DNA from: Chloroflexota bacterium
GTDB taxonomy: Bacteria > Chloroflexota > Anaerolineae > Aggregatilineales > UBA3940
DNA: 8,311 nucleotides
Assembly (NCBI GenBank): GCA_024643825.1
Contig: JAHEME010000100.1
Location: 1-8,311 of the forward strand
Direction: 5' to 3'
Below the pieces are notes generated by a model. The model had not been told where the DNA came from. It made no database searches and saw only the letters and a list, made by a program, of their open reading frames with translations. A program made the translations under genes and the position numbers. This document shows positions 6,500 to 8,311 of this stretch, piece by piece. The stretch's first letter is position 1. Each line of letters begins with the position of its first letter.

Positions 6500-7278
6500 C
6501 AGTTCGCCTCCTCCACGGGCTTTCCAAGATAGGCTTCAATTACTTTAGGATCGCTCTTCACCTGAGATGGAGTACCTTCAGAGATTTTGATCCCATAGTC
6601 TAGTACGGTTACTTGATCCGAGATACCCATCACCACCTTCATATCGTGTTCGATGAGAAGAACGCTCAAGTTTAGCTCGTCTCGCAGCCGTGTGATGAAC
6701 TGCATCAGAATAACAGTTTCCTGCGGGTTCATCCCTGCTGTTGGCTCGTCAAGCAAGAGCAGGAGTGGATCATTTGCAAGTGCTCTTGCAATCTCCAGAC
6801 GACGCTGGTCGCCGTAGGGAAGGTTTCTGGCAACCCAATCCATTCTATCCCCCAGCCCTACAAAATCTAGCAGTTCACGGGCACGTGAAAGAGCATATTT
6901 TTCTTCCTGGATCGTTCCTGGATCACGAAATACAGCGCCCAGGGCGTTGGCCTTAAGTCGGGGATGCTGACCAACCAGAACATTCTCAATGGCACTCATG
7001 GCACTAAAGAGACGAATATTTTGATAGGTGCGCGCAATTCGGCGATTCGCGATCTGATCCGGTGGAAGCCCCATGATCGATGAGCCATCAAAGATGATAT
7101 CGCCTTCTTCAGGTAGATAGAACCCAGTGATGCAATTGAAATAGGTGGTTTTTCCGGCTCCGTTCGGGCCTATGACGCTGGCAATCGTTTTTTCTGGAAC
7201 GACCAGATCGACCCGATTTACCGCTGTTAGGCCTCCAAATCGCTTTGTAAGCCCCTGGGTCTCAAGAACAGTCTTCAT
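6499..7278 (-). CDS. livG: Branched-chain amino acid ABC transporter ATP-binding protein LivG
   Basis: A 259-residue ATPase, the partner of LivF on the cytoplasmic face of the LivHM permease. Motifs are Walker A GPNGAGKTT (37-45), Q-loop Gln86 in ARTYQNIRLF (LivG hallmark), the family-typical signature variant LPYGDQRRLEIARAL (from 153), Walker B LLLLLDEPTAGMNP (from 172) and switch His211 in LLIEHDMKVVM. It ends in EAYLGKPVEEAN, also LivG-like. Length is normal. The ATG at 7278 overlaps the livM stop as ATGA, and a GAGGAGG lies 7 nt upstream. Gene order livM-livG-livF is the classic one. Confidence 0.95.
   Translation of the reverse strand: MKTVLETQGLTKRFGGLTAVNRVDLVVPEKTIASVIGPNGAGKTTYFNCITGFYLPEEGDIIFDGSSIMGLPPDQIANRRIARTYQNIRLFSAMSAIENVLVGQHPRLKANALGAVFRDPGTIQEEKYALSRARELLDFVGLGDRMDWVARNLPYGDQRRLEIARALANDPLLLLLDEPTAGMNPQETVILMQFITRLRDELNLSVLLIEHDMKVVMGISDQVTVLDYGIKISEGTPSQVKSDPKVIEAYLGKPVEEAN
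6507..6514 (-). promoter_or_regulatory. Shine-Dalgarno GGAGGAGG for livF
   Basis: Reading on the - strand, GGAGGAGG lies 7 nt before ATG 6499, within the last codons of livG. It fixes the livF start and supports coupled translation. Confidence 0.75.
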
Positions 7279-8311
7279 GCAGAAGCCTCCTCATAGGAAG
7301 ATATCGCTGGAGAGGTCTCCTCAGCTTCCTCAGATTCAGTGTGCATCTCCAAACGTCGCCGTCGTGAAGGCCACATTCCCTCTGGTCGTAGGATCATCAT
7401 GACAACGAGCAAGGCTCCAAACAGAATGATACGGAAAGACTGAAATTCACGAAGAACCTCAGGGATGCCCTTTAAGGCAAACGCGCCGAGAATCACTCCT
7501 GGGATACTTCCCATTCCGCCGACAATGACTACTGCGAGCACATTGATTGAGACAAGAAGGGCGTAATCCTGCGGATTCGTAAACTGATTTCTGGCAGAGA
7601 ACATCGCTCCACCCAGCCCGGCAAAAGCAGCACCGATCCCAAATGCGAGCAGTTTATACCGAAGAGTGTTGATCCCCATTGCCAGTGCTACTGTCTCGTC
7701 CTCGCGCATGGCAACCCATGCTCGCCCGATGCGCGAGTTCTGTAGACGCGAAGTGACGAAGATTACCAGGGCAACCCCGGCAAGAAGCAGATACACAAAC
7801 TCGCGCCCGCCAACTGTAAGACCAAAGATGCGGGGAAGGGGGATGCCAGTAATCCCTTCAGGGCCTCCTGTGAACCAGGTTAAAGCATCGCTACCAGCCA
7901 AGATGCGAATGATCTCCCCAAATCCAAGAGTAACAATCGCCAGATAGTCACCGCGAAGTCTCAGGACAGGGACACCCAGTAGCACTCCAGCTGTTGCCGC
8001 CAGCACAACGCCAAGAGGTACTACTGCCCAGAAATTCAAAACAAGTGGGTTTGTTTGCGAAGTGGTTAGCAGAGCTACGGTATAAGCTCCAACAGCAAAG
8101 AAGGCCACATAGCCAAGGTCAAGTAGCCCGGCCAGCCCTACTACAATGTTTAGTCCAAGGCCAAGCAAAACATAAATCATGACGGTGCCGAGTGTATAGT
8201 TGGCTGCCTGGTTAAGCTGCGTTGGAAGCCATAGCATGACCCCGATTAGAAGTACATAAACGCCGATTTGCGAGGCGGGATGCTTTTGCACAGCGCGCAG
8301 CGCCGGGAGAG
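7275..8311 (-). CDS. livM: Branched-chain amino acid ABC transporter permease LivM (5' end probably beyond window)
   Basis: A membrane permease subunit that would pair with LivH to form the amino acid channel. Counting from the GTG at 8291 (338 residues), the LivM family blocks are LGLNIVVGLAGLLDLGYVAFFAVGAY (44-70), LRLRGDYLAIVTLGFGEIIR (110-129), the ATPase-contacting loop GRAWVAMREDETVALAMGIN (189-208), GGMGSIPGVILGA (258-270) and LRPEGMWPSRRR (301-312). About eight to ten helices are visible. A charged, Glu-rich tail (315-338) closes the protein. The frame stays open from GTG 8291 to the right edge (LPALRA precedes it) and that GTG has no Shine-Dalgarno, so the true start is more likely outside the window; if not, the gene is 7275-8291. 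It overlaps livG by 4 nt. livH and a binding protein gene are expected upstream, off the window. Confidence 0.92.
   Translation of the reverse strand, partial: LPALRAVQKHPASQIGVYVLLIGVMLWLPTQLNQAANYTLGTVMIYVLLGLGLNIVVGLAGLLDLGYVAFFAVGAYTVALLTTSQTNPLVLNFWAVVPLGVVLAATAGVLLGVPVLRLRGDYLAIVTLGFGEIIRILAGSDALTWFTGGPEGITGIPLPRIFGLTVGGREFVYLLLAGVALVIFVTSRLQNSRIGRAWVAMREDETVALAMGINTLRYKLLAFGIGAAFAGLGGAMFSARNQFTNPQDYALLVSINVLAVVIVGGMGSIPGVILGAFALKGIPEVLREFQSFRIILFGALLVVMMILRPEGMWPSRRRRLEMHTESEEAEETSPAISSYEEASA
7286..7292 (-). promoter_or_regulatory. Shine-Dalgarno GAGGAGG for livG
   Basis: On the - strand GAGGAGG sits 7 nt before ATG 7278, inside the final codons of livM (…EEASA). It fixes the livG start. 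Confidence 0.75.

Overview
The window looks like an ordinary bacterial chromosome segment of about 50% G+C (judged by eye) with five tightly packed protein genes and almost no intergenic DNA. There is no taxonomic marker gene. The pairing of a heterodimeric ABC exporter with a GT39-type membrane protein ending in an 'FTVYDHPLVIVFKN' block recalls Chloroflexota genomes, so that phylum is my best but unproven guess. No mobile element, CRISPR array, tRNA or rRNA was seen.

Left half, + strand (2-3802): two adjacent half-size ABC exporter genes 9 nt apart. The first is cut by the left window edge. Its nucleotide-binding domain has a degenerate ATP site (Asp at the catalytic Glu position, Gln at the switch His). 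The second has the canonical Glu and His but an LSQGQ signature. This complementary asymmetry is that of heterodimeric exporters such as TM287/288, BmrCD and LmrCD, so the two proteins very probably form one pump. The + strand unit ends in a strong two-part hairpin followed by five T's (3807-3888), which lies mostly inside the 3' end of the convergent gene.

Right half, - strand (8311 down to 3833): livM-livG-livF of a branched-chain (or related) amino acid ABC importer, with 4-nt and 1-nt overlaps and strong Shine-Dalgarno sequences before livG and livF. A large GT39-like (ArnT/PMT superfamily) membrane glycosyltransferase follows 30-57 nt downstream, depending on its start. livM runs off the right edge; livH and the binding protein, if linked, would lie beyond it.

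The least ordinary signals are at the RNA/DNA level. They are a perfect 33-nt palindrome in the early codons of the GT39 gene, a 10-nt segment upstream that could pair with the same hairpin arm as an alternative (attenuator-like), a 12-bp palindrome over the likely ribosome binding site of that gene, and the nested terminator overlapping the convergent gene end. I see no evidence of a wholly new protein system here.
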